Source: an uncultured Alphaproteobacteria bacterium
GTDB taxonomy: Bacteria > Pseudomonadota > Alphaproteobacteria > SP197
DNA length: 56,622 bases
Direction: 5' to 3'
NCBI GenBank assembly: GCA_938048755.1
Contig: CALIUG010000194.1
Span: 1 to 56,622, forward strand
The position numbers were made by a program, and so were the translations under genes. The notes below the pieces were generated by a model, which worked only from the letters and a program-made list of their open reading frames with translations, did no database searches and had not been told where the DNA came from. Shown piece by piece: positions 8,369 to 15,910 of the stretch (the first letter of the stretch is position 1; each line of letters begins with the position of its first letter).

Positions 8369-9229
8369 ATGCCCGAGACATTTCTGGTGATCGGTGGCAA
8401 CGGCCGTGTGGGCCGCGAGGTCGTTACGCAACTGCTGGATGCCGGCCATGGCGTGCGCGCATTGGTGCGCAGCGAGCCCAAGGTCGATGCCTTGCGTCGC
8501 TCCGGTGTCGAGATTCTGCGTGGTGACATGGACAATGCCGAAGCGCTGAGGTCTGCCGTCGAGGGCATCCGTGCGCTCTATGTCGCGACCAGCGATCCTG
8601 AGGAATCGGTCGAGCAGATGCGAAGGTTTGTCGGGATCGCGCGTGAAGCCGGTGTCGAAAAGATTGTGCGGTTGTCCGCGATGTCGGCTGACCCTGATGC
8701 AGCCTCGGACCTGTCACGCCGCCACGGTTTGCGGGAACGTGCGTTGGAGGAATCCGGGCTGGCCTGGACGCATCTGCGTCCGACCTGGTTCATGCAGATG
8801 ATGCTGGAATATGCGCCCGGAGGCCGTCTTGACCTGCCCGGCGGCGAAGGGCGGATCGGCTGGATCGATACGCGAGACATTGCAGCGGTCGCCGTTGCGG
8901 CAATGACCGGTGAAGGTCATGAGGGCAAGGCCTATGAGCTCACGGGTCCCGCCGCACTGTCCTACCAGGAACTTGCCGACACGATGTCTGCGGCGACGGG
9001 GCGCGAGTTTGTCTATCGCGATGTGCCGCGTGACGAGTACCGCGCCATGATGCGGGCCGAAGGCGAAGAGGACTGGTACATCGACCTGGTGCTTCAGCTC
9101 TATGACCGGATCAGCAGCGATGAACTGGCTTTGGTCACCGACGGTGTCGAACAGGCACTGGGGCGCAAGGCGACAGGTTTTGAAGTCTTCTGTCGTGACC
9201 ACGCAGACGCCTTGATCAGGCAGCTCTAG
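8369..9229 (+). CDS. NmrA-type NAD(P)-binding SDR
   Basis: A 286-residue atypical SDR. The Rossmann motif GGNGRVGREVV begins at about residue 8, and the N-terminal half follows the NmrA/HSCARG/QOR2 pattern (VRSEPK, AL..GIRALYVATS, VEKIVRLSAM). The classical YxxxK pair is not evident, as usual in this group, which acts as redox sensors or quinone/NADPH reductases. The start has a GGGGGAG site. The 3' end overlaps the convergent gene by 14 bp. Specific role unknown. Confidence 0.82.
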   Translation: MPETFLVIGGNGRVGREVVTQLLDAGHGVRALVRSEPKVDALRRSGVEILRGDMDNAEALRSAVEGIRALYVATSDPEESVEQMRRFVGIAREAGVEKIVRLSAMSADPDAASDLSRRHGLRERALEESGLAWTHLRPTWFMQMMLEYAPGGRLDLPGGEGRIGWIDTRDIAAVAVAAMTGEGHEGKAYELTGPAALSYQELADTMSAATGREFVYRDVPRDEYRAMMRAEGEEDWYIDLVLQLYDRISSDELALVTDGVEQALGRKATGFEVFCRDHADALIRQL

Positions 9230-10709
9230 GCAACACCAGCCTTTCCGGCGGTTTCACCTCAGTGGACCCGCCAGGATGCAGAATGTCGGTCAAGGCAGCG
9301 TCGATGGTGGCGTGTTCGAACACGAAACCGGCATCGATCAGGCGTTGCGGCAGCACACGTTTGCTTGCCAGCAGCAGTTCCTGGCCCATCTCGCCCAGCA
9401 GGAACCGGATGACCGGCGCCGGGATCTCCAGCAGGCAGGGGCGTTTGAGTGCCGCGGCCAGACGAGCCGAGAAGTCGGCATTGGTAACTGGCTGGGGTGC
9501 CGTGACATTGAACGGGCCGCGCAGATCCTTGCGAGCGATCAGAAAGGCCGTGGCGCGAATCGCATCGTCGAGATGGACCCACGACATCCACTGGCGTCCG
9601 TGGCCAATTCTGGCGCCGCCGCCGAACTCGAAAGCCGGCAGCATGGCCCCCAAGGGCCCGCCCTGGGCCCCCAGAACCAGGCTCAGGCGCAGTTCGACAA
9701 CACGCACGCCATAGCGGCTGGCCTTGCGCGCTTCGGCCTCGCGTTCGGCGCACATGTCGTGGGCGAACCCTGGCTCGGCGCGATCGTTCTCGGTGATCGC
9801 CTTCTCGCTGTCGGTTCCGTAAAAACCGATGGCCGAGGCGGACACCAGGACCTCGGGGCGGGTTCGCAATCTTCCGATCAGGGCAACGACGTCACGCGTC
9901 GTGTCGATCCGGCTTGCGCGCAAGACAGCCTTGCGGCGCTCGCTCCAGCGGCCGCCGGCAACACTGGCGCCTGCCAGATTGATGACAGCGTCAAACACGG
10001 TATCGTCGCTGAATGCTGCGCGCGAGGTGGCAATGCGGATCGGTGTCGGCAGGTCGCGGGCCTTGCGGGGATCGCGAGTCAGAACCGTGACGTCATGTCC
10101 TGCCTCCACCAGCGCCTGGCACAGGCGTTTGCCGATGAAACCGGTGCCGCCCGTCACCAGAACCCGTTGAGGGGCGTCCAGGTGCCGGTTGACGAGCGGC
10201 GAGGCCGGCCCGGCCGGGGAGGAGACGGCACGGGCACGGACGGCATCGCGTACACACCAGATCGCGACACCAAAGGCAAAGAGGGTCATCACGGCCGACC
10301 AGATACCGCGTTCAACCACGACAAGGGCGCTTGCCTGACCGAACCAGACGATCAGGTGGGGCGTGAGCAATGCCAGGAACGCGCCGTAGCTGACGGCCAG
10401 GATGGTATGGAGGATGCGTTCTGATTCCGGCAATTGCCGTGTGCGATCCTCGACCACAAAGTCGGTCAGGGTGATGATGATTTCGGCCACAAGCACGGCG
10501 ACGAAGGCGACGGCCCAGATCCCGCGTGGTTCGAACCAGGCCAGCACCAGAAAGACCACGGCATAAAGGCCATTGCGTGCGGCATGCAGCCAGAGCTCCT
10601 GGCGTGCGGAGGCCTTCCAGGTCAGCCGTTCCGTCGTCTCGTGATGAAAGAAGAGGTCGAAGGCTCCGATCACAGCCTGGATCGTGGCCAGGATCATGAC
10701 AGCGGTCAT
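9216..10709 (-). CDS. Membrane domain fused to TIGR01777-family SDR epimerase
   Basis: A 497-residue fusion. Residues 1 to about 165 carry four hydrophobic helices (DoxX-like or similar membrane region). From about 187 (RVLVTGGTGFIGKRLCQAL) a complete extended SDR begins that matches the YfcH/TIGR01777 pattern: NLAGASVAGGRWSERRK, SASAIGFYG, a WVHLDD motif, and a C-terminal ASKRVLPQRLIDAGF...F domain typical of this family. Standard TIGR01777 proteins are about 300 residues, so the membrane part is an addition. It overlaps the DUF4166 gene by 4 nt (ATGA) in an operon with a GbsR-type regulator. Activity unknown. Confidence 0.85.
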   Translation of the reverse strand: MTAVMILATIQAVIGAFDLFFHHETTERLTWKASARQELWLHAARNGLYAVVFLVLAWFEPRGIWAVAFVAVLVAEIIITLTDFVVEDRTRQLPESERILHTILAVSYGAFLALLTPHLIVWFGQASALVVVERGIWSAVMTLFAFGVAIWCVRDAVRARAVSSPAGPASPLVNRHLDAPQRVLVTGGTGFIGKRLCQALVEAGHDVTVLTRDPRKARDLPTPIRIATSRAAFSDDTVFDAVINLAGASVAGGRWSERRKAVLRASRIDTTRDVVALIGRLRTRPEVLVSASAIGFYGTDSEKAITENDRAEPGFAHDMCAEREAEARKASRYGVRVVELRLSLVLGAQGGPLGAMLPAFEFGGGARIGHGRQWMSWVHLDDAIRATAFLIARKDLRGPFNVTAPQPVTNADFSARLAAALKRPCLLEIPAPVIRFLLGEMGQELLLASKRVLPQRLIDAGFVFEHATIDAALTDILHPGGSTEVKPPERLVLPRAA

Positions 10710-11392
10710 GGCGTGTTCTCCTTTTCGAAAAAGTCGCCTTCCTGAAAGACCAGACGGCCGAACAGGGGATGATCGACGCAGAGGGTGAAACGGAACCGGC
10801 CACCGCCCAGTTCGCGGTGGATGACGTGGGTCGCGCCGGGCGAGATCACGTCAGGCAGGTTGATGCGCACGGGCCCGCAGCGCCATTGATAGCCGGTGCT
10901 GACGAAGTGGAGTGCGTCGGGACGGGCATGCAGGGCGAGCTTCATGACGAAACCCCGGCCCAGGCATTCCAGCAGGCCTTCATCGGCGTCGAAACGCTTG
11001 ACGCTCTTCACGGTGAAGCGGCGGCCACCCGGCATCAGATAGACCCGTTTCCAGGTTCCGCTAGCGTCATCGGTGGCGCCTTCGACGTCGATCAGGGTGA
11101 CGATATCCCTGCCGGTGCGCGGGAAGAGCGACGAGCCGAACAGCCGCGACAGCAGCGCCAGAACACGGCTTGAGGCCGACAGTTCGACCCGGCCCATGGC
11201 GCCATAGAAGGCGCGGTCACGAGCGCGGCAGGCGAATCGGTCGCGGATTGCCGGATCGAGTCTCATCCATGCCCGCTCACCCAGCAGCGCACGGTAGGTC
11301 GTGGCGCGATCCTGTTGCGGCTGCGCTGCGCGGGCAGGCAATCCGACGGCAGGCAAGTCCATCGGGAATTTCAGGAAATTTTGAAAGAACAT
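10706..11392 (-). CDS. DUF4166 domain protein
   Basis: A 228-residue protein. After an N-terminal variable stretch (1-35), the segment YRALLGERAWMRLDPAIRDRF and the later part (VYLMPGGRRFTVKS, GFVMKLAL, LPDVISPGATHVIHRE) match the DUF4166 family as I remember it. No signal peptide or membrane helix is seen. It is translationally coupled to the downstream membrane-SDR gene (ATGA overlap) and 13 nt after the GbsR-type regulator. Family function is unknown; the recurrent link to TIGR01777 epimerases suggests a shared pathway, which is inference. Confidence 0.75.
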   Translation of the reverse strand: MFFQNFLKFPMDLPAVGLPARAAQPQQDRATTYRALLGERAWMRLDPAIRDRFACRARDRAFYGAMGRVELSASSRVLALLSRLFGSSLFPRTGRDIVTLIDVEGATDDASGTWKRVYLMPGGRRFTVKSVKRFDADEGLLECLGRGFVMKLALHARPDALHFVSTGYQWRCGPVRINLPDVISPGATHVIHRELGGGRFRFTLCVDHPLFGRLVFQEGDFFEKENTP

Positions 11393-11405
11393 GGCAAAAC
11401 ACTCC

Positions 11406-11927
11406 CTAACTCACGAACCGTGCAACCTTGGCTCCCATGGTCATCAGCTTGGTGATGACGGGACGGGGCAGCTTGCGCACCTGGTCGTACCAGCTTGTCA
11501 TGTCATGCACGAAGTCGTGCATGGCGCCGATCCTCTGGGCAACGGCAGGATCCGTCGTGCTGTCGGCACGGGCCTCTTCCTGGCAACGCTGCAGGGTGAT
11601 CAGGAGCGGATCGAATTCACGCTCCTTGCGGCCCTCGACGATGCGGGTCATGACTTCCCAGACGTCCTGCTCGGCCCGGAAATGATCGCGGCGATCGCCC
11701 ATGACATGGGTCATCTTGATCAGGCCCCAGCCCTGGAGTTCCTTCAGGCACATGCTGACATTGGAACGCGCGATCGAGAGCGTGTCGGTGATCTCGTCGG
11801 CGTGCAGCGGCTCGCTGGTGAGGTAGAGCAGGGCGTGGACCTGGGCCACCGAACGGCTGACGCCCCAACGTGATCCCATTTCTCCCCAATGCAGGATGAA
11901 CCGTTCCATGGATGTGCTGAGTTTCAT
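11406..11927 (-). CDS. GbsR/MarR family transcriptional regulator
   Basis: A 173-residue regulator with a winged helix-turn-helix at residues about 25-90 (VAQVHALLYLTSEPLHADEI, ARSNVSMCLKELQGWGLI) and a helical C-terminal dimer part. This is the GbsR/OpcR-like branch, known for control of osmolyte-related genes by choline or glycine betaine in Bacillus and others. It is the first gene of a three-gene unit with DUF4166 and the membrane-SDR fusion. An 18-bp palindrome starts 13 bp upstream of its start codon, so it probably controls its own operon. Effector unknown. Confidence 0.85.
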   Translation of the reverse strand: MKLSTSMERFILHWGEMGSRWGVSRSVAQVHALLYLTSEPLHADEITDTLSIARSNVSMCLKELQGWGLIKMTHVMGDRRDHFRAEQDVWEVMTRIVEGRKEREFDPLLITLQRCQEEARADSTTDPAVAQRIGAMHDFVHDMTSWYDQVRKLPRPVITKLMTMGAKVARFVS

Positions 11928-11940
11928 GTCAAACCTGTGA

Positions 11941-11958
11941 TTTCAGAAATTACTGAAA
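11941..11958. promoter_or_regulatory. Candidate operator of the GbsR-type regulator
   Basis: An 18-bp inverted repeat, TTTCAG-AAATTA-CTGAAA, with perfect 6-bp arms and an AATT core, in an AT-rich dip 13 bp upstream of the regulator's ATG. MarR-type dimers bind palindromes of this size, so autoregulation is likely. Binding is inferred, not shown. Confidence 0.55.
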
Positions 11959-12073
11959 CTAATGTTGTGCATGTTTCCAGACTTGTCAACCGGTCTTCGC
12001 AGAATCGATGTGACCGTGTCCACATTGCGTTAATCGGGTAGGATCGGAGGCCGAAACCATCCCTGGATAGTCC

Positions 12074-12961
12074 GTGACCGAGCTTGTTCATGACGTGACT
12101 CCTGCCGACCGGAGGCCGTCACCTTGCCAACCTGCACCGGCGTTCACGCTGGATGGCCAGGGATCCGTGCCCGATGATGCCGTCCATGCCTATCGAAGGG
12201 ATGGTGTCGTCTGCCTGCGCAGGGTGCTGGATGAAGGTCCAGTGGAACGCTTGCGCGACGCCGTTGACCGGTCCGCCGAAGTGCCTGGTCCGCTGGGCTA
12301 CAAGATCGGTGAACCCGGAAAGTCCGGGTTCTTCTATTATGACTTCCAGATGCACGAGCGCCTGGAGGGCTTCGACTGGTTTGTGCACCAGAGCGGCGTA
12401 CCCCGCCTTGCGGGCGACCTGATGGGTTCGCCGGGCGTGACGCTCTACTACTCCAACCTCTTCGTGAAGGATGGCGGCTCGAAGGTGGCGAGTCCCTGGC
12501 ATGAAGATGCCGCCTATCAGCGCATCGACGGTGACCAATGCCTCAACTTCTGGGCTGCCCTGGACACGATCCCCAGCGCCACGACGCTGGTCTTCCTGCG
12601 CCGTTCCCACACGCGCGGCGGTCCTGTGTTCCGCCCTCGTCATTTCGATCCTGACGCTGGGTATGACCATCCGCTCACCTGGAACCGCACGGCGATGCCG
12701 CCGCCTCAGCAACTTGAGGCACAGTTCGAGGCGCTCTGGTGGGCGCTGGAACCGGGCGATGCCCTGGTTTTCAATCACCGCACGATTCATGGCGCACCGG
12801 CCAACACGCTCAAAACCCGGCGCCGGGCTGCAGCCCTTCTCCTGATCGGTGACACCGCAGCCTACAATGCCGATCCCGGCACGTCGGATCCACCCTTCCG
12901 CGATGACACCAAGTCACATGGCGATCATCCGGCCGGAAAGGTGTTTTCCCGGCTGATCTAG
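12074..12961 (+). CDS. Phytanoyl-CoA dioxygenase family protein
   Basis: A 295-residue Fe(II)/2-oxoglutarate oxygenase of the PhyH type. The metal triad is visible: His143-x-Asp145 in SPWHEDAAYQ and distal His239 in NHRTIHGAPAN; the 2-oxoglutarate-binding Arg is among KTRRR (about 249-251). Cytoplasmic. The GTG at 12074 is the given start; the ribosome-binding site is weak, so the first 25 residues, which look disordered, may be over-called. The substrate is unknown; relatives hydroxylate fatty acyl-CoA, ectoine, phosphonates or halogenated amino acids. It faces the cupin gene at its 3' side. Confidence 0.85.
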   Translation: MTELVHDVTPADRRPSPCQPAPAFTLDGQGSVPDDAVHAYRRDGVVCLRRVLDEGPVERLRDAVDRSAEVPGPLGYKIGEPGKSGFFYYDFQMHERLEGFDWFVHQSGVPRLAGDLMGSPGVTLYYSNLFVKDGGSKVASPWHEDAAYQRIDGDQCLNFWAALDTIPSATTLVFLRRSHTRGGPVFRPRHFDPDAGYDHPLTWNRTAMPPPQQLEAQFEALWWALEPGDALVFNHRTIHGAPANTLKTRRRAAALLLIGDTAAYNADPGTSDPPFRDDTKSHGDHPAGKVFSRLI

Positions 12962-12979
12962 GGTCCTATTGAAGCCGCC

Positions 12980-13750
12980 CTAGTTTTGAGCTCGCGTTCG
13001 CTGCACATCGCCTTCCTCGGCGGGACGCGCCGAAATCGAGACGCAAAGGCCCTTCCCGGCGGTTTCCATGCGCAGGGGCACATCCATCGGCTTCCAGATC
13101 AGATCACCGCTCTGCGCCGTCATGCCTTCCCCAAACCGCACCACGCCGTCGAGAACAAGAACCAGACCCTCGCCCGCGGCGAGATCCCAGCCTGTCGCGG
13201 CTTCGGTCTTCAGCAGCATGGTGGTCATGGCCGCTCCCATGCCCGGACGTGTGACGACCGCATGCTCGAATGTGTCCCCGTTTGAACGCCGCGCTGTCGC
13301 CCAGGAGAAACCAGGACCGGTCGGAGATGAAAGGCTGACACCGGCGAGTTCACCCAGATCACTGTTGGAACTTAGATCCTTGATGTCCTCACCAGCCGTC
13401 CAACCCACGATCTCGGGCCAGTTCACGGGAAATGTGGCGTAGACAAACCGGGCCGTTCCCGTCGAGCCATAGGATGCGCGGCCACCACGGGGAATCCAGA
13501 TGACATCGCCTGCCCTGGTTGCGCGTGATCCCAGACCAGCTTCCCAGGTCATCGTGTCATCCAGGGGAATGCAGACCGCCTCATAGTCACAGCGATAGGC
13601 GAAGGGACCGCCCTCGCTCTCAACGAATCCGGCGGCAATGGTTGTGCTGTTGGCTGTCGTGATGACATCGGCAACATCGATGCGCCCCGGTGGCCCGGCA
13701 TAGGCCTCAAAGGGCGCATCGGCGAGACGGAAAATCTCGATTGCGCTCAC
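12980..13750 (-). CDS. Two-domain cupin, EutQ-like
   Basis: A 256-residue protein with two cupin-like halves: residues about 15-120 (FVESEGGPFAYRCDYEAVCI, GDVIWIPRGGRASY) and about 140-245 (GEGLVLVLDGVVRFGE, GDLIWKPMDVPLRME). The N-terminal half resembles EutQ-type cupins. The normal His metal ligands of cupins are largely lacking, so a binding role is as likely as catalysis. It starts with GTG, overlapping the last GFA gene by 4 nt, and is the final gene of the long minus-strand array that begins with the M81 peptidase. Function unknown. Confidence 0.65.
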   Translation of the reverse strand: MSAIEIFRLADAPFEAYAGPPGRIDVADVITTANSTTIAAGFVESEGGPFAYRCDYEAVCIPLDDTMTWEAGLGSRATRAGDVIWIPRGGRASYGSTGTARFVYATFPVNWPEIVGWTAGEDIKDLSSNSDLGELAGVSLSSPTGPGFSWATARRSNGDTFEHAVVTRPGMGAAMTTMLLKTEAATGWDLAAGEGLVLVLDGVVRFGEGMTAQSGDLIWKPMDVPLRMETAGKGLCVSISARPAEEGDVQRTRAQN

Positions 13751-14157
13751 GCTTCCTCGGACTGGGGCAGCTTCTCATCGAGATGAAGCCAGGGGAGCTT
13801 GGAGCCGACAAAGATGTGGCGTTCCCGGTCGGCCGCCCCGGGATGCACGGCACCGTCCAGGATGCCGGGCATGAACCAGCGGTCGTCAGGCTGTGCGGCA
13901 ACGTCAATCGTCATCTGACAACCGCAGGTCTTGCAGAAAAAACGGCTGACACCGGGCGAGGAATCGAACCGTGCCAGATTGTCCGCACCCTGGGTGAACA
14001 CCATGCTGTCCCTGGGCGCGACGGCATAGGTGGCGAATGCCGTACCGTGCATCTTGCGACACATGGCACAATGGCAGTGATAAAGGTCCGTGGCAGGCTC
14101 GCGCACCTCGAAATGGACCTTGCCGCACATGCAGCTACCCTTCATCACATCGCTCAT
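13747..14157 (-). CDS. GFA-family zinc protein, copy 1 (most downstream)
   Basis: A 136-residue GFA-fold protein, named after the glutathione-dependent formaldehyde-activating enzyme Gfa; the catalytic activity of the founding member has been disputed. Both zinc sites are intact: CMCG with the later CKTCG for the structural zinc, and YHCHCAMCRK for the second. The start is ATG 14157 (MSDVMKGSCMCG); upstream in-frame codons lie inside copy 2. It is the most divergent of the five copies and lacks the HIFWES..WY tail motif, having HIFVGSKLPWLHLD instead. Overlaps the cupin by 4 nt. Confidence 0.85.
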   Translation of the reverse strand: MSDVMKGSCMCGKVHFEVREPATDLYHCHCAMCRKMHGTAFATYAVAPRDSMVFTQGADNLARFDSSPGVSRFFCKTCGCQMTIDVAAQPDDRWFMPGILDGAVHPGAADRERHIFVGSKLPWLHLDEKLPQSEEA

Positions 14158-14170
14158 ACCGTGACTTCCT

Positions 14171-14617
14171 TCATGTTGTTGGTTTGGATTCGCCAAATTC
14201 GATAACCTTGGGAAGATCATCACCAGGTTCATACCAGCCCGTGCGTGACTCCCAGAAGATATGGCGCTCGGTCGTCGCCCGTCCGCCGGGGTCGGCCCCG
14301 TCGTCCAGCGTGCCGACACTGAACCATACGTTCTCGGGCTGATAGTCGGTGTCCTCAAACACGTGGCTGCCGCAGGTCCTGCAGAAATGGCGGTGAACCA
14401 CGTCTGATGAATCATAGGTCGTCAGGTTGTCGGCACCCTTCATGAGCCGGAAGCCGGTTCGCGCGACCACGCCATAGGTCGGATAAAGCGCGCCCTGCAA
14501 CTTGCGGCAGATCGAGCAGTGGCAATGGTAGACGTCGTGTGCGGACGCAGTGAGTTCGAACCGCACTGCCCCGCACAGACAGCCGCCGGCCATCGGTTCC
14601 TGAGGTGTTGTACTCAT
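14171..14617 (-). CDS. GFA-family zinc protein, copy 2
   Basis: A 148-residue GFA-fold protein. Zinc motifs GGCLCGAVRFE, YHCHCSICRK and FCRTCGSH are all present, as is the family tail HIFWESRTGWYEPGDDLPK. The start is ATG 14617 (MSTTPQEPMAGGCLCG), 1 nt after the stop of copy 3, which suggests re-initiation by the same ribosomes. It is 13 nt upstream of copy 1. Role, from family knowledge, is binding or handling of glutathione-linked or thiol-linked small molecules with zinc; the real substrate is unknown. Confidence 0.87.
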   Translation of the reverse strand: MSTTPQEPMAGGCLCGAVRFELTASAHDVYHCHCSICRKLQGALYPTYGVVARTGFRLMKGADNLTTYDSSDVVHRHFCRTCGSHVFEDTDYQPENVWFSVGTLDDGADPGGRATTERHIFWESRTGWYEPGDDLPKVIEFGESKPTT

Positions 14618-14618
14618 G

Positions 14619-15047
14619 TCAGCCTGCGAACTCCTTGAACCGTGGGAGCGAGTCATCGGGCTCATACCAGGTAACACGCGAATCCCAGAAGATATGGCAC
14701 AACTCTCCGTCGGGGCCGGGATCCGCGCTGTCGTCGAGGGTTCCGGCCGAGAACCCGACATGGTCGGGGTCGTCATCGGCGTCTGCATAGATGTGCGCGC
14801 CGCAGGTCGGGCAGAAATGACGGTGCAGCGACGGCGAGGAATCATAGGTTGCCAGGTGATCCGCGCCCTGCGTGACGGTGAAGTCCGAACGGCTCACGAA
14901 GGCAAAGGTCGGGAACAGCGCGCCCTGACACTTGCGGCAGATGGAGCAGTGGCAGTGATGGGTGTGAGCGGCTGGAGCGCTAACCTGGAAGCGTACCGCG
15001 CCACAGAGGCACCCGCCCGACAGTGGGGTATCCGGAGATGCGCCCAT
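14619..15047 (-). CDS. GFA-family zinc protein, copy 3
   Basis: A 142-residue GFA-fold protein with intact motifs GGCLCGAVRFQ, HHCHCSICRK and FCPTCGAH, and a tail HIFWDSRVTWYEPDDSLPR. It is closest in motif wording to copy 2. The start is ATG 15047 (MGASPDTPLSGGCLCG), 1 nt after the copy 4 stop. An extra Cys follows the second motif (ICRKCQGALF). It is the third of five back-to-back paralogues. Confidence 0.87.
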   Translation of the reverse strand: MGASPDTPLSGGCLCGAVRFQVSAPAAHTHHCHCSICRKCQGALFPTFAFVSRSDFTVTQGADHLATYDSSPSLHRHFCPTCGAHIYADADDDPDHVGFSAGTLDDSADPGPDGELCHIFWDSRVTWYEPDDSLPRFKEFAG

Positions 15048-15048
15048 C

Positions 15049-15468
15049 CTATTCACCGTATCCGGTAACTTTGGGCAGATCATCGACAGGGTCGTACCAG
15101 CTGACTTTGGATTCCCAGAAGATGTGCTTTTCCTCGCTGGTCGCGTGCCCCGGCGACTGGCCTGCGTCCAGACTGCCCAGGGCGACGAAATAGACCTCGG
15201 GAGCGTCCTCACTCGCGATCAGAATCTGACCGCCACAGCTCCTGCAGAACTGACGCACCATGCCCGATGAGCTTTCATAGCCCGCAAGACTCTGATCGCC
15301 CGAAAGGGTAAGGCTGTCGCGCCTTGCGCGCCCGAAACTGACAAAGAGCGAACCATGGGCCTTGCGGCACATGGAGCAATGGCAGTGCGAAACATCGTGC
15401 AGCGGTTCGGAAATCTCGTAGCGGATCGCACCGCACTGGCAGCCGCCGGTGATGGCTGATGTTGTCAT
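15049..15468 (-). CDS. GFA-family zinc protein, copy 4
   Basis: A 139-residue GFA-fold protein with motifs GGCQCGAIRYE, SHCHCSMCRK and FCRSCGGQ and the tail HIFWESKVSWYDPVDDLPK. It shares the GGCQCG and SLDAGQ.PGH wording with copy 5, so copies 4 and 5 look like a closer pair, as do copies 2 and 3. The start is ATG 15468, 1 nt after the copy 5 stop. Cytoplasmic; substrate unknown. Confidence 0.88.
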   Translation of the reverse strand: MTTSAITGGCQCGAIRYEISEPLHDVSHCHCSMCRKAHGSLFVSFGRARRDSLTLSGDQSLAGYESSSGMVRQFCRSCGGQILIASEDAPEVYFVALGSLDAGQSPGHATSEEKHIFWESKVSWYDPVDDLPKVTGYGE

Positions 15469-15469
15469 G

Positions 15470-15910
15470 TCAGGTTCCGATTCCGTTTACTTTGGGCAGG
15501 TCGTCGCAGGGATCATACCAAGCAACCTTCGATTCCCAGAAGATATGCTTTTCGTTCGCTCTGTCATGGCCCGGATGCTGACCGGCGTCGAGCGACCCCA
15601 GAACGACAAACATGCTGGTTTCCCAATGGCCGACCATCAGAAACAGCTGGCCGCCGCAGCGCGAACAGAACAGGCGCTCATTGCCCGGAGAGCTCTCGAA
15701 CGCCTGAAGACGGTCTTCACCGTTGTCGATGATGACCGCATCCTTGTCGTAGACGCCTGCCGTCGCAAACAGGGCGCCATGGGCGCGCCGGCAGATCGAG
15801 CAATGGCAATGGACAACCTCGCTGGGTGGTGCGGTCAGCTGGTAGCGCACCGCGCCGCACTGGCAGCCCCCCGTGATGGTTTCCGGCGGATTAGTGCCCT
15901 GCTCAGACAT
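15470..15910 (-). CDS. GFA-family zinc protein, copy 5 (first in the row)
   Basis: A 146-residue GFA-fold protein with motifs GGCQCGAVRYQ, VHCHCSICRR and FCSRCGGQ and the tail HIFWESKVAWYDPCDDLPK. The start is ATG 15910 (MSEQGTNPPETITGGCQCG), inside the 3' end of the amidase gene (8-nt overlap), so it is translationally coupled to it. Upstream in-frame codons would fall deeper in the amidase and are rejected. It heads the five-gene GFA row. Confidence 0.87.
   Translation of the reverse strand: MSEQGTNPPETITGGCQCGAVRYQLTAPPSEVVHCHCSICRRAHGALFATAGVYDKDAVIIDNGEDRLQAFESSPGNERLFCSRCGGQLFLMVGHWETSMFVVLGSLDAGQHPGHDRANEKHIFWESKVAWYDPCDDLPKVNGIGT

Noticed and set aside
12958-12983. CTAGGG/CCCTAG inverted repeat between PhyH and cupin as a terminator
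   Set aside because: The stem is only 6 bp, formed largely by the two stop codons, and has no T-run.
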